NCBI RefSeq assembly: GCF_000214705.1
Contig: NC_015573.1
Location: forward strand, 1,325,001 to 1,389,000
DNA length: 64,000 bases
Origin: Desulfofundulus kuznetsovii DSM 6115
GTDB taxonomy: Bacteria > Bacillota > Desulfotomaculia > Desulfotomaculales > Desulfovirgulaceae
Reading direction: 5' to 3'
Position numbers and translations under genes: made by a program. Numbering within the stretch: the stretch's first letter is position 1; the number at the start of each line of letters is the position of its first letter. The notes beneath the pieces are model-generated. The model ran no database searches and had not been told where the DNA came from. It was given only the letters and a program-made list of their open reading frames with translations. Of the stretch, positions 25,604 through 34,839 are shown in pieces.

Positions 25604-27286
25604 GTGTATATAGGCATAGATGTCGGAGGCACCTGTACTGATGCGGTTCTCCTGGATCGAGGGCTGGTCCGGGCCATGGCCAAGGTACCTACCCGGGAGG
25701 ACCTGTTATCCTCCCTTCTGGAAGCCCTGGACGAGATTATGAAAGGAGTAGAGGGGGAACTGGTGGAGCGGGTGGTCTTCAGTACCACCGTAATCACAAA
25801 TTTGATTGCGGAAAAGAAATACGATCCCGTGGGCTTGATCCTTATGCCCGGGCCCGGCTTAAGCCCCAGCCTGTACCGTTTCCCTACCGACACGCATATC
25901 ATCCAGGGAGCCATTGACTACCGGGGGCGGGAGATTATTCCGCTGCGCTTGACCGAGGTGGACCAGGCTGCCGCAGAACTGGCAGCCAGGGGTTATCGTA
26001 AGGTGGCTGTAGTGGGTAAATTTTCGTGCCGCAACCACCGTCATGAAAAGGAAGTGGCCGCCCGCGTACTATGGAACTACCCCGACTGGCATGTGGAACT
26101 GGGTCACCAGGTAGCCGGACAATTGAACTTTCCCCGCCGGGTGGTTTCCACTTATCTCACCTGTGCCACCCGGGAAAAGTACCAGTTTTTTGTTCGTTCC
26201 GTCCAGGAGGCCATCTCACAGCGGGGAATAAAGGGTGCCATTTTTATTCTCAAGGCCGACGGCGGTACCCTGCCCCTGGAAAGTTCCCTGGAGGTGCCCG
26301 TGGAAACCATTTTTAGCGGGCCGGCGGCCAGTACGTTGGGAGTACAGGCGTTGACGCCGCCGGGGGAAACGGCGGTGGTGGTGGATATTGGTGGTACCAC
26401 CACCGACCTGGCCCTGATCTTGAGCGGCCAACCTCTTTTAGCCTCCCGGGGAGCCCGGGTGGATGACATGCTCACTCATGTACGGGCGCTGGCGGTGAAA
26501 TCGGTGCCCGTGGGAGGCGACAGCGTTGTCGAACGGGTAGGGAAGGACATTATCATTTATTCCGAGCGCCTGGGAGCTCCCTACTGCCTTGGTGGTCCTT
26601 TGCCCACACCCACCGATGCCTTGAGGGTGCTGGGGTTAACCAGGCTTGGGGATGTCGACCGGGCCCGGGAAGCCATGCAGATGCTGGGCGCACCTTTAGG
26701 GCTTTCCGTTGCCGAAGTGGCCAGCCGGGTGACCACCCGGGTAATTGAAACCATTACCCGGGAAATTGAAGCCATGTTTAGCCGCTGGGAGCAGGAACCG
26801 GCTTACCGGGTTTGGGAAGTGCTGCAGAAGAAGAAAGTACGCCCCAGTACCGTGGTGGGTGTGGGCGGTGGAGCGGCCGGTTTTGTTTCCCAGATTGCTG
26901 CCCGTTTGGGGTGTTACCCGGTGATCCCGCCCTACGCCCCGGTGGCCAACGCCATCGGAGCGGCAGTGGCCCGGCCTACCCTGCAGGTAACCTTAAGGGC
27001 CGACACGGAGCAGGGTATATATATCATCCAGGAGGAGGGCTACCAGGGAAAGATCACCGAACGTTCCTTCAATGAGGAAAAGGCTTTAGAACTGGCCAAA
27101 GAATGGCTGTGCAAGCGGGCCGCCCGTCACGGGCTGGAAGACTGCGTGGAAGGGTTGGAGGTTACCAGGCGGGAAGTCTTCAACATGGTGCGGGACTGGG
27201 TGACGGTCGGTCGCTTAATTGATGTCACCGTACAGACCCGGCGGGGGATTTTGTACCACGTGGGAGCGGGGGGGACCAGTGAATGA
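25604..27286 (+). CDS. Hydantoinase/oxoprolinase-family protein
   Basis: ASKHA-fold family that includes the A subunits of hydantoinase, 5-oxoprolinase and acetone carboxylase. Visible: MYIGIDVGGTCTDAVLL (first nucleotide-binding loop), ISGPAAS-type FSGPAASTLGVQAL, VVDIGGTTTDLALI (second loop), and GVGGGAAGFVSQIA near residue 425. At 560 residues it is a stand-alone HyuA-like protein; no HyuB partner is encoded nearby, so enzymatic identity is open. GTG start; its stop overlaps the next start by 4 bp, suggesting a working relation with the deacetylase-like protein. Confidence 0.8.
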   Translation: MYIGIDVGGTCTDAVLLDRGLVRAMAKVPTREDLLSSLLEALDEIMKGVEGELVERVVFSTTVITNLIAEKKYDPVGLILMPGPGLSPSLYRFPTDTHIIQGAIDYRGREIIPLRLTEVDQAAAELAARGYRKVAVVGKFSCRNHRHEKEVAARVLWNYPDWHVELGHQVAGQLNFPRRVVSTYLTCATREKYQFFVRSVQEAISQRGIKGAIFILKADGGTLPLESSLEVPVETIFSGPAASTLGVQALTPPGETAVVVDIGGTTTDLALILSGQPLLASRGARVDDMLTHVRALAVKSVPVGGDSVVERVGKDIIIYSERLGAPYCLGGPLPTPTDALRVLGLTRLGDVDRAREAMQMLGAPLGLSVAEVASRVTTRVIETITREIEAMFSRWEQEPAYRVWEVLQKKKVRPSTVVGVGGGAAGFVSQIAARLGCYPVIPPYAPVANAIGAAVARPTLQVTLRADTEQGIYIIQEEGYQGKITERSFNEEKALELAKEWLCKRAARHGLEDCVEGLEVTRREVFNMVRDWVTVGRLIDVTVQTRRGILYHVGAGGTSE

Positions 27287-28653
27287 AAAATAATAAAACC
27301 GGCCTGGTATTTTTCCCTGCCTTTGACTGGGCCATTTCGCCCACCCACCCGGAACGGGAAGAACGTCTTTTATACACCCGGGATCAGATCTTTGAAGAAG
27401 GAGTTCTGGATCTGCCCGAAATAGAGGAGTACGCCCCCCGCCTGGCCACCATCCACGACATTGCCCGGGTACACTTCTGTGTTCCCCGGGTGCAAAGCCA
27501 GGTTACCGAGGCCCATCTTATTGCCGCCGGTTCGGCCACCCTGCTGGCCGATGCCATTGTGCATGGAGAATTAAAAAACGGTTTTGCCCTGGTGCGTCCC
27601 CCGGGGCACCATGCCATGCGGGTGGTCCACGGCAACCGGGGTTTTTGTAATATCAATAATGAGGCCATTCTGGTGGAATACCTGCGCCGCCACCATGGTA
27701 TTAAGCGCATTGCCATTGTCGACTCGGACGTACATCACGGGGATGGTACCCAGGACATCTTCTATCACGATCCCGATGTCCTGTTTATCTCTTTTCACCA
27801 GGACGGGCGTACCATTTACCCCGGAACGGGATTTCCCAATGAACTGGGCGGTCCCGGGGCCTATGCCCGCACCATTAATATTCCCCTGCCCCCGGGACTG
27901 GGCGATGAGACCTTTCATTATGTGGTGGATAATTTGATTTTACCGATCTTAGAAGACTTTAAACCGGAATTTATTATCAATTCCGCGGGGCAGGACAACC
28001 ATTTTACCGATCCCCTGGGCAGCATGCGTTTTACGGCCAGGGGCTACGCCGAGTTCACCCGCAAGCTTAACCCCCACCTGGCGGTGCTGGAGGGGGGATA
28101 TGCCATTGAAACGGCTCTGCCCTATGTCAATCTGGCCATCCTGCTGGCCCTGGCCGGCCATGACTATTCTTACGTGCGGGAGCCCGAATGGCCCGGAACG
28201 ATGCCGGAAAACCCGGAACGGGTAGCCAGGGTACAACGGGTGGTAGAACAGCTTAGAAATGTGTGGGAAAACAGGGACCGGGTGGACCTGGATAAGATTT
28301 TTGGTACAGGGACTTTTTACCAGCGCCGCAAGCATATCTACTACGATACCGACTACATTGAAGAGGAACAGCTGGAAAGGGTACGCCGCTGTCCCAACTG
28401 CCCCGGCTATATTACCATTGACTCCCGGGCCGATCATGGCTACGGCCACCCCAACCGGGTGTTTTGCGTGTCCATACCTTTTACGGCCTGTGGGGCCTGT
28501 CAGACAGAGGCTTACGATGCCTACGAACAGGCCAGGGGGCTTGCGCAGTACCAGTTTGTCTACCTGCAGGATAAATCCACCGATACATTCCTGGCCTTTG
28601 ACCGGGATAAGGGCCAGGAATGGGTTTCCGAGGGTCCAAAGGTGGGGGAATAA
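27283..28653 (+). CDS. Histone-deacetylase-family protein (AcuC/HDAC fold) with C-terminal zinc ribbon
   Basis: Zn-dependent amidohydrolase fold that removes acetyl groups from lysines or polyamines. Catalytic features are present: RPPGHHA, DSDVHHGDGTQDIF (Zn ligands Asp149 and His151) and SAGQDNH, with the third ligand Asp238; the last motif is normally SAGFDAH, so the Gln is a variation. Beyond about residue 330 there is an extension with CPNC (370-373) and CGAC (about 404-407), which looks like a zinc ribbon and is not part of the standard fold. Coupled by a 4-bp overlap to the hydantoinase-like gene; its stop abuts mutL. Confidence 0.85.
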   Translation: MKNNKTGLVFFPAFDWAISPTHPEREERLLYTRDQIFEEGVLDLPEIEEYAPRLATIHDIARVHFCVPRVQSQVTEAHLIAAGSATLLADAIVHGELKNGFALVRPPGHHAMRVVHGNRGFCNINNEAILVEYLRRHHGIKRIAIVDSDVHHGDGTQDIFYHDPDVLFISFHQDGRTIYPGTGFPNELGGPGAYARTINIPLPPGLGDETFHYVVDNLILPILEDFKPEFIINSAGQDNHFTDPLGSMRFTARGYAEFTRKLNPHLAVLEGGYAIETALPYVNLAILLALAGHDYSYVREPEWPGTMPENPERVARVQRVVEQLRNVWENRDRVDLDKIFGTGTFYQRRKHIYYDTDYIEEEQLERVRRCPNCPGYITIDSRADHGYGHPNRVFCVSIPFTACGACQTEAYDAYEQARGLAQYQFVYLQDKSTDTFLAFDRDKGQEWVSEGPKVGE

Positions 28654-30429
28654 TTGCCGAAGATTGTTATTCTGGATGAAACTACGGCCAACCAGATTGC
28701 CGCCGGTGAGGTGGTGGAAAGACCGGCCTCGGTGGTCAAGGAACTGGTGGAGAACTCCCTGGATGCCGGGGCTTCAACCATCTCGGTGGAGATTGAACAG
28801 GGGGGCCTGACCCGCATTGTAGTCCGGGACAACGGCTGCGGCATGGACGAGGAGGACGCGCAGCTTGCCCTTTTACGCCATGCTACCAGCAAAATCCGCG
28901 GGCCGGCGGATCTTTCCCGGATCACCACCCTGGGCTTCAGGGGAGAGGCGCTGCCCAGTATAGCCGCGGTAAGCAAATTGACCCTGAAGACCCGCACTGC
29001 CACTGCCGACCGGGGAACTTTTATGGAGGTGGAAGGGGGCAAGGTGATCAATAGCGGCCCCGCCGCCCTGGCTCCGGGGACCATTGTCACCGTGGAAAAC
29101 CTTTTCTATAACACTCCGGCCAGGAAAAAATATATGAAGTCCCCCGGTACCGAGGGGGGTGTGGTGGGAGACTATGTTTTCCGCCTCGCCCTGGCCCGGC
29201 CGGAGGTGGCCATGCGGTTTACCCATAACCGGCGGCAGGTTTTTGCCTCGCCGGGGACCGGCAAGCTGCTGGACGTTATCGCATCCTTCTATGGTTCCGA
29301 GCTGGCCCGGGAAATGCTTCCGGTAGAGGAGAACTCCGGGGATTGGCTGCTGATAAGGGGGTATACCGGACGGCCCACCCTGCACCGCAGCAACCGCCGC
29401 CAGGTCACCGTGTTGATCAACGGCCGGTACGTGTACAGCCCCCTGGTTACCATGGCGGTGTGCGAGGCATACCACACCCTTTTACCGGCCGGCCGTTACC
29501 CGGTGGCGGTGATTTCCCTTTCCGTCGCTCCGGAACTGCTGGATGTCAATGTTCACCCGGCCAAGCTGGAGGTCCGGCTGGCCCGGGAAAGGGAAGTGTC
29601 GGAGGCCGTTACCCGCGCCGTCCGGAAGGCCCTGGTGGGGAACCGGCTGGTCATTCCAGGAGCGGTGCTGCGGGAGCACGGGCCTGGTTCGCGGGAGGAG
29701 TCCCTGCCACGGGTACCCCGTTTCTTCCCGCCGGAGGCCGGTAGGCAACAGGTTTTGTTTCCAGACCATCCGCCGCACAGCCTCCCCCCGGCCGGTAGGA
29801 AGGGTTACGTGGCCGAAGCGGCGCCGGTGTATGACCATACCGGGCCCTCCTTCCCTGCGGTAGAGTATGTGGGCCAGCTCATGCCCACCTATCTTTTAGC
29901 CGCGGGACCGGATGGACTGTATATTGTTGACCAGCATGCCGCCCACGAGCGGGTTCTCTATGAAAAATACCTGGCCGCACTGGCCGGCCCGGGAGCAGCT
30001 TCCCAGATGCTTGCGCTGCCGGTGAATGTCTTTCTCACCCACCGGGAAGCCCGCCTGTTGGAAGCACACCGGGAATTCCTTGCTTCCCTGGGATTTGTAC
30101 TGGATTTCTTCAGCCAGGATACGGTGGTGGTACGGGGACTACCACCGGATTTTCCCCCGGGAGAAGGTGAATCCTACTTGCGGGACATAATTGGTTACCT
30201 GGATGAACCCGGCCGCTCCCCATCCCGGGAGGACCTGGTGCATCACCTGGCAGCTCAGGCTGCCTGCCGGGCGGCAATAAAGGCCGGGGAAGGACTATCC
30301 GGGGAGGAGGCCAGGTCCCTTTTGGAGCAGCTGGCGGCGGCCGGGAATCCTTTTACCTGTCCCCACGGCAGGCCAACCATTATCCATGTTTCTCACCAGG
30401 AACTGGCTCAGCGCTTTAAACGCTGCTAA
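28654..30429 (+). CDS. mutL: DNA mismatch repair protein MutL (endonuclease type)
   Basis: GHKL ATPase that couples MutS to strand incision. N-terminal motifs: IAAGEVVERPASVVKELVENSLDAG, DNGCGM, TLGFRGEALPSIA and NLFYNTPAR. The C-terminal domain keeps the metal-dependent nicking motif DQHA-AH-E-RVLY-E starting at Asp426, plus AACRAAIKAGE and CPHGRPT, so this is the nicking type found in bacteria lacking MutH. TTG start directly after the preceding stop. A Pro/Arg-rich linker (about 345-400) separates the halves. Confidence 0.96.
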   Translation: MPKIVILDETTANQIAAGEVVERPASVVKELVENSLDAGASTISVEIEQGGLTRIVVRDNGCGMDEEDAQLALLRHATSKIRGPADLSRITTLGFRGEALPSIAAVSKLTLKTRTATADRGTFMEVEGGKVINSGPAALAPGTIVTVENLFYNTPARKKYMKSPGTEGGVVGDYVFRLALARPEVAMRFTHNRRQVFASPGTGKLLDVIASFYGSELAREMLPVEENSGDWLLIRGYTGRPTLHRSNRRQVTVLINGRYVYSPLVTMAVCEAYHTLLPAGRYPVAVISLSVAPELLDVNVHPAKLEVRLAREREVSEAVTRAVRKALVGNRLVIPGAVLREHGPGSREESLPRVPRFFPPEAGRQQVLFPDHPPHSLPPAGRKGYVAEAAPVYDHTGPSFPAVEYVGQLMPTYLLAAGPDGLYIVDQHAAHERVLYEKYLAALAGPGAASQMLALPVNVFLTHREARLLEAHREFLASLGFVLDFFSQDTVVVRGLPPDFPPGEGESYLRDIIGYLDEPGRSPSREDLVHHLAAQAACRAAIKAGEGLSGEEARSLLEQLAAAGNPFTCPHGRPTIIHVSHQELAQRFKRC

Positions 30430-30445
30430 AGGGGAGGTGGTGTTT

Positions 30446-31249
30446 TTGTCGGCCGTGTGCGTGGTCACCACGGGCCACCGGGCCGGTACCCCGGAGTTGG
30501 AACTGGCTACCAGGTTTAGTTTGCGGCTGGGGGTGCCCCTGGTACCCCGTGCCGGCCTTTCCATTTCTGCTCTGGCTAAGAAATATGGAGTTTCCGGTGT
30601 TCTGGTGGTCTCGGCCCGCCGGGTTTCCTATTTCTATAATGGTGAAGAGCTTTTTCTGCACCCCAGCATGGCCAAATTACGTATAAGCGAAATAAAAGCT
30701 GGAAAAACTGATTGGATGATTAAAGCCATGGGCTTACAACCGGGGGACTGGATTTTAGACTGCACCCTGGGCCTGGGGGTGGACGCCACCGTGGCTTCCT
30801 TTGTGGTGGGTAACCAGGGCCGGGTGGTAGGGGTGGAGTCGTCCCCTGTGCTTGCGGTTCTTGTGGAGCACGGCCTTAAAACCTATCGCGACCATGCCCC
30901 CCGGGAATTGATTGAAGCCATGGCCCGCATTGAGGTGGTTTGCGCCAATCATTTATCCTATTTAAAAGGGCTGGCCGCAGAAAGCTTTGATGTGGTTTAC
31001 TTTGATCCCATGTTTCGCAAACCTCTTGAAAAATCCGCGGCCATCAACCCCGTGCGCCTGGTAGGTAATCCCGCCCCCCTTTCAGTTCAGGCTGTAGAGG
31101 AAGCCGTAAGGGTGGCCCGGCGACGGGTGGTGATGAAGGAAACCCGGGACAGCGGTGAGTTTGCCCGGCTGGGTTTTACCCGGGTCCAGGGTGGCAAATC
31201 CTCCCCCGTGGCTTACGGGATCATCGAAAAAAGAGGGGGAACGGGTTGA
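30446..31249 (+). CDS. RsmJ-like SAM-dependent methyltransferase
   Basis: Class I methyltransferase resembling RsmJ, the 16S rRNA G1516 N2-methyltransferase. Motif I is ILDCTLGLGVDATVASFV (RsmJ has D.T.GLG.DA), motif II VVGVESSPVLAVL, motif IV VVYFDPMFRKP (RsmJ: VYLDPMFP), followed by RRRVVMKETR. The N-terminal 90 residues form a domain also seen in clostridial relatives. TTG at 30446 lies 8 bp after GGGGAGG; a GTG two codons earlier is too close. Target RNA is inferred only from similarity. Stop overlaps miaA. Confidence 0.7.
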   Translation: MSAVCVVTTGHRAGTPELELATRFSLRLGVPLVPRAGLSISALAKKYGVSGVLVVSARRVSYFYNGEELFLHPSMAKLRISEIKAGKTDWMIKAMGLQPGDWILDCTLGLGVDATVASFVVGNQGRVVGVESSPVLAVLVEHGLKTYRDHAPRELIEAMARIEVVCANHLSYLKGLAAESFDVVYFDPMFRKPLEKSAAINPVRLVGNPAPLSVQAVEEAVRVARRRVVMKETRDSGEFARLGFTRVQGGKSSPVAYGIIEKRGGTG

Positions 31250-32244
31250 TGGAAACACCTATACCCCTGTTGGTCCTGGTTGGCCCTACAGCCGTGGGTA
31301 AAACCGCCGTTTCGGTAGAGGTAGCCCTAAGATTGGGGGGAGAGATTGTTTCCGCCGATTCCATGCTGGTCTACCGCTATATGGATATCGGCACGGCCAA
31401 ACCAACAATGGAAGAACGGCGGGGCATTCCCCACTATATGATTGACATCATTGAACCCGATGAGCCCTACAGCGTGGCCCTTTACCAGGCGCAGGCCCGG
31501 CAACATATCCGTGAAATATGGGAGCGGGGCAAGCTACCCCTTTTAGTCGGGGGTACCGGGCTTTATGTCCGCTCGGTAATTGAACCCTACCATTTCACCA
31601 GTGCCGGCGTAGATGAAGGTTTTCGCCGTAAGCTCATGAGGGAGGCAGAGGAAAAGGGGCCGCAAGCCCTTTACCGGCGCCTGGTCGAGGTGGACCCGGA
31701 GACGGCGGCCCGGGTTCATCCCAACAACTTAAAGCGAGTGATCCGGGCCCTGGAAGTTTATCACCTCACGGGGCGCCCCATGTCAAGCGCCTTGCGGGAA
31801 GAAGGGGAAAAGCCTCCTTATAATTTTTTCATCCTTGGACTGACCATGGATCGGCAGCGGCTGTACCGGCGCATCGAAACCCGGGTGGATCAGATGATGG
31901 AGATGGGTCTGGTAGAAGAGGTGCAGGGCCTTTTAGACCGGGGGTACAGTCCCCGCTTAACCTCCATGCAGGGTCTCGGATACAAGGAAATTATCGCCTA
32001 CCTGCGGGGGCTGTCCACGATGGATGAAGCAGTTCATTTGCTCAAAAGGAACACGAGGCGTTTTGCCAAAAGGCAGTTTACCTGGTTCAAACGGGACCCG
32101 CGGATTAACTGGGTAAATGTAGGGCAGTATACCAGTTTAACGGAAGTCGCCCGAGAAATTACGAGGCGGGCAGAAGGAGTATTGTTAAATACGTCGAAGA
32201 GCAAATTAGAAAAAAATACTACCGACGGAGGGACCTGCCAATGA
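31249..32244 (+). CDS. miaA: tRNA dimethylallyltransferase
   Basis: Prenylates A37 of tRNAs reading UNN codons, the substrate of MiaB encoded earlier in the window. Landmarks: P-loop [55 protein letters not shown] and [21 protein letters not shown] at 31249 overlaps the previous stop; a TTG one codon earlier is possible. 331 residues is slightly longer than average. The hfq start overlaps its 3' end, the conserved mutL-miaA-hfq order. Confidence 0.95.
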   Translation: METPIPLLVLVGPTAVGKTAVSVEVALRLGGEIVSADSMLVYRYMDIGTAKPTMEERRGIPHYMIDIIEPDEPYSVALYQAQARQHIREIWERGKLPLLVGGTGLYVRSVIEPYHFTSAGVDEGFRRKLMREAEEKGPQALYRRLVEVDPETAARVHPNNLKRVIRALEVYHLTGRPMSSALREEGEKPPYNFFILGLTMDRQRLYRRIETRVDQMMEMGLVEEVQGLLDRGYSPRLTSMQGLGYKEIIAYLRGLSTMDEAVHLLKRNTRRFAKRQFTWFKRDPRINWVNVGQYTSLTEVAREITRRAEGVLLNTSKSKLEKNTTDGGTCQ

Positions 32245-32483
32245 GCAAGCCACAAATAAATTTGCAGGACGCCTTTTTAAATCAGGTGCGCAAGGAAAAT
32301 GTTCCCGTGACCATCTTTCTGGTCAACGGTTTCCAGCTAAAGGGAGTGGTCAGGGGCTTTGACAATTTTACCGTCATTTTGGAAAGTGACGGCAAGCAAA
32401 TGATGGTTTATAAACACGCCATTTCCACCGTCAGCCCTATGCGTCCCATGAGTACCTCCTTTTCCGAACAAAAAGCACAATAA
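32241..32483 (+). CDS. hfq: RNA chaperone Hfq
   Basis: Sm-like hexameric RNA chaperone. The 80-residue protein has the Sm1 motif ([36 protein letters not shown]) and Sm2 with the proximal-face YKHAIST. ATG at 32241 is inside the end of miaA. A strong terminator follows, so hfq closes this transcript. Confidence 0.96.
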   Translation: MSKPQINLQDAFLNQVRKENVPVTIFLVNGFQLKGVVRGFDNFTVILESDGKQMMVYKHAISTVSPMRPMSTSFSEQKAQ

Positions 32484-32485
32484 AT

Positions 32486-33436
32486 TCAAGGAGCCGGTCT
32501 CTCCGTTGGAGGGGCCTTTTTGTTTGATTCATTTTGTTTACCTGCCTGTCCTTCCTGTCTGATAAAGTCCCAGAAGGCTCCGGCGGCGAAACTCCCCGGC
32601 CATTCCGGCGCATGGATCAAGTAAAGGTAGCGGGTCAGGTCCATATTCTGCAGGGTCACCTGGCACACCCTTCCCAGGGCCAGGGGTTCGGCGGCGGCCA
32701 GGGCGGAAACCAGGCTGACCCCCAGGCCAGCCTGTACAGCCGTAATTACGGCCCGGGTGCTACCCAGCTCCATCACCACCCGCGCCCCTTCCAGAGAGTA
32801 GCCTGCCTGGGCCAACTTTGCCTCCAGGGAGCGGCGAGTGCCCGAGCCCGGTTCCCTCAGGATCAGGGGTTGGTCAAGCAATTCACCTGGACTTACCGTT
32901 TTCCGGTTCGCCCAGGGGTGTTCCGGTCCTACAATAAGCACCAGCCGGTCCCGATACCAGGGCAAACATTCCAGCCCTTCTTCTTTGACAGGTGCCCCGG
33001 TGACTCCCAGATCGATTTCCCTTTCCCGTACCCAGCGGATAACCTCACCGCTTCCGGCTATGCGCAGGGTAACCTCCACTCCCGGGTAATGCCGGCGAAA
33101 GCGGCCGATCAGCAGGGGCAGCAGGTATTCACCGGGAATGGTGCTGGCTCCCAGGCAAAGATATCCCCTTTTAAGCCCCTTCAGTTCATCCAGTCCGGCT
33201 TTGATTTTTTGAAAATGGCGCAATATTTGCCGGGCTTCGGGGTAGAGAAGGCGTCCGGCTTCGGTAAGTTCCACCTTTTTATCGCCCCGGTAAAAAAGGG
33301 TGGCACCCAGGCTTTCCTCCAGCGACTTAATTTGAAAGCTCACTGCCGGCTGGCTCATATAAAGATGCTTGGCCGCCCGGGTGAAGCTCTGCAGTTCCGC
33401 TACCCATAAAAAGGCTTCCAGCTGTTTTAAGTTCAT
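32486..33436 (-). CDS. LysR-family transcriptional regulator
   Basis: Tetrameric regulator with N-terminal winged helix (MNLKQLEAFLWVAELQSFTRAAKHLYMSQPAVSFQIKSLEESLG) and periplasmic-binding-like effector domain (LCLGASTIPGEYLLPLLIGRFRRHYP and later). The sequence resembles the CysL/RbcR-CbbR branch in its start, but effector type cannot be read. Its ATG overlaps the stop of the PLP-enzyme gene by 4 bp on the same strand, so it is translated from the same transcript and may control that gene. Family certain; target uncertain. Confidence 0.9.
   Translation of the reverse strand: MNLKQLEAFLWVAELQSFTRAAKHLYMSQPAVSFQIKSLEESLGATLFYRGDKKVELTEAGRLLYPEARQILRHFQKIKAGLDELKGLKRGYLCLGASTIPGEYLLPLLIGRFRRHYPGVEVTLRIAGSGEVIRWVREREIDLGVTGAPVKEEGLECLPWYRDRLVLIVGPEHPWANRKTVSPGELLDQPLILREPGSGTRRSLEAKLAQAGYSLEGARVVMELGSTRAVITAVQAGLGVSLVSALAAAEPLALGRVCQVTLQNMDLTRYLYLIHAPEWPGSFAAGAFWDFIRQEGQAGKQNESNKKAPPTERPAP
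32496..32525 (+). terminator. Rho-independent terminator after hfq
   Basis: GGTCTCTCC (32496-32504) pairs with GGAGGGGCC (32508-32516) with two G-U wobbles and a 3-nt loop, followed by TTTTTGTTT. It overlaps the 3' end of the convergent LysR gene. Confidence 0.75.
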
Positions 33437-34680
33437 TCCTGTTCCCCCGCCAGTACCGCCCTGGCTGCCGCAAGCACGGCCAACCGGACATATTCCTTGG
33501 ACAAGCCTCCCTGCATATACACCGCGTAAGGTTCACGCATGGGTGCGTCGGCGCTCAACTCGATGGAGGAACCCTGCACAAAGGTGCCGGCTGCCATGAC
33601 CACCGCGTCACCATAGCCGGGCATGTCCACCGGTTGAGGCCGCACATGGGAATCCACGGGAGAAGACTGCTGCAATCCCCGGCAGAAAGCAAGAACCCTT
33701 TCGGGTGAGCCCAAAAGAATAGCCTGGACAATGTCGGTGCGCTCTTCCTGGGGTGCGGGGTCTACTTTAAAACCCAGCCGTTCAAAGAGGCGGGCGGCAA
33801 AGATGGCCCCTTTTAAAGCTTCGGCTACCACATGGGGAGCCAGGAAGAGCCCCTGGAAGAGCAGGCGCTGGTAGTCGGGACTGGGTCCAACTTCACTGCC
33901 CAGGCCCGGCGCCGTCAGGCGGCTAGCAGCCATTTCCACGTAAGGCTGCCTCCCCACCACGTAGCCGCCGCCGGGAGCCAGGCCCCCGCCGGGGTTTTTA
34001 ATTAACGATCCGGCTACGAGGTCCGCTCCTACCGCCGGGGGTTCCAGGGGCTCGACAAATTCACCGTAACAGTTGTCCACAAAGATTACCACGTGGGGGT
34101 GTTTTTTCTTAATCCATGCGATGGCCCGGCCCATCTCGTCCAGGTTCAGGGAAGGGCGTAAACTGTAGCCCCGGGAACGTTGAAACATTACCATGCGGGT
34201 GCGTTGATTCAGTGCCCGGGCAATTTCAACCATGTCAAGGCTGCCATCGGGCAATAGCTCCACCTGCCGGTAGGCAACGCCCATTTCCTTTAAAGATCCC
34301 GGAGCATGGCCCCTAATGCCGATCATTTCCTGGAGGGTATCATAGGGTGCTCCCGTTACTGCCAGCAATTCGTCTCCGGGACGTAAAACCCCAAACAAGC
34401 ACAGGGCAATGGCATGGGTGCCGCTGACAATTTGCCCCCGCACCAGGGCCGCCTCGGCTTGAAATGCCCGGGCATACACCTTTTCCAGGGTTTCCCGTCC
34501 CTGGTCACCGTAACCGTAGCCGGTAGAACCCTTTAAATGATAATCGCTTACCCGGGCGTAGAGAAAGGCGTCCAGTACCCGGGCGTGGTTTTGACGTGCC
34601 ACCGCTTCTACTTTCTGGTAATAAGGCTTTACTTCTTCTTCTACTTCTGCCGCCAACGTGGTTAAGTCTGTTGCAATCAA
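33433..34680 (-). CDS. Methionine gamma-lyase family PLP enzyme (YnbB / 'aluminum resistance' type)
   Basis: Fold type I PLP enzyme family related to methionine gamma-lyase; cystathionine-type lyase activity on sulfur amino acids is likely but substrate is not established. Landmarks: STGYGYGDQGRETLEKVYA, QIVSGTHAIALCLFGVLRPGDELL, VFVDNCYGEFVEP (PLP-binding Asp) and SLIKNPGGGLAPGGGYVVG with the Schiff-base Lys. The TTG at 34680 is 6 bp after AAGGGGAGT; 415 residues matches the family. In Bacillus the homologue ynbB also lies near hfq, which fits this location. Confidence 0.85.
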   Translation of the reverse strand: MIATDLTTLAAEVEEEVKPYYQKVEAVARQNHARVLDAFLYARVSDYHLKGSTGYGYGDQGRETLEKVYARAFQAEAALVRGQIVSGTHAIALCLFGVLRPGDELLAVTGAPYDTLQEMIGIRGHAPGSLKEMGVAYRQVELLPDGSLDMVEIARALNQRTRMVMFQRSRGYSLRPSLNLDEMGRAIAWIKKKHPHVVIFVDNCYGEFVEPLEPPAVGADLVAGSLIKNPGGGLAPGGGYVVGRQPYVEMAASRLTAPGLGSEVGPSPDYQRLLFQGLFLAPHVVAEALKGAIFAARLFERLGFKVDPAPQEERTDIVQAILLGSPERVLAFCRGLQQSSPVDSHVRPQPVDMPGYGDAVVMAAGTFVQGSSIELSADAPMREPYAVYMQGGLSKEYVRLAVLAAARAVLAGEQE

Positions 34681-34817
34681 GCTAAGACTCCCCTTTGTGT
34701 AGTATAGATGGCATTCTTTCAACGCTTTATCACGCAATTCACAGCCCGCGGTGCATTGACCCCGGCTACACGTGTTTGGTGTTCGTTTCCAGTGCTCCCG
34801 GGCGGCGGCTCTGATCC

Positions 34818-34839
34818 ATTTGACTGTGTTATGTCAAAT
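34818..34839. repeat. 7-bp inverted repeat upstream of the PLP-enzyme gene
   Basis: ATTTGAC (34818-34824) and GTCAAAT (34833-34839), 8-nt loop, overlapping the end of spoVK and about 140 bp before the start of the PLP-enzyme gene. It could be an operator for the LysR protein or an mRNA hairpin; no U-run follows on either strand. Confidence 0.3.

Noticed and set aside
34818-34839. FNR/CRP-type site (TTGAC...GTCAA)
   Set aside because: The spacer is 8 bp where FNR sites have 4, and CRP half-sites differ; kept only as an inverted repeat.
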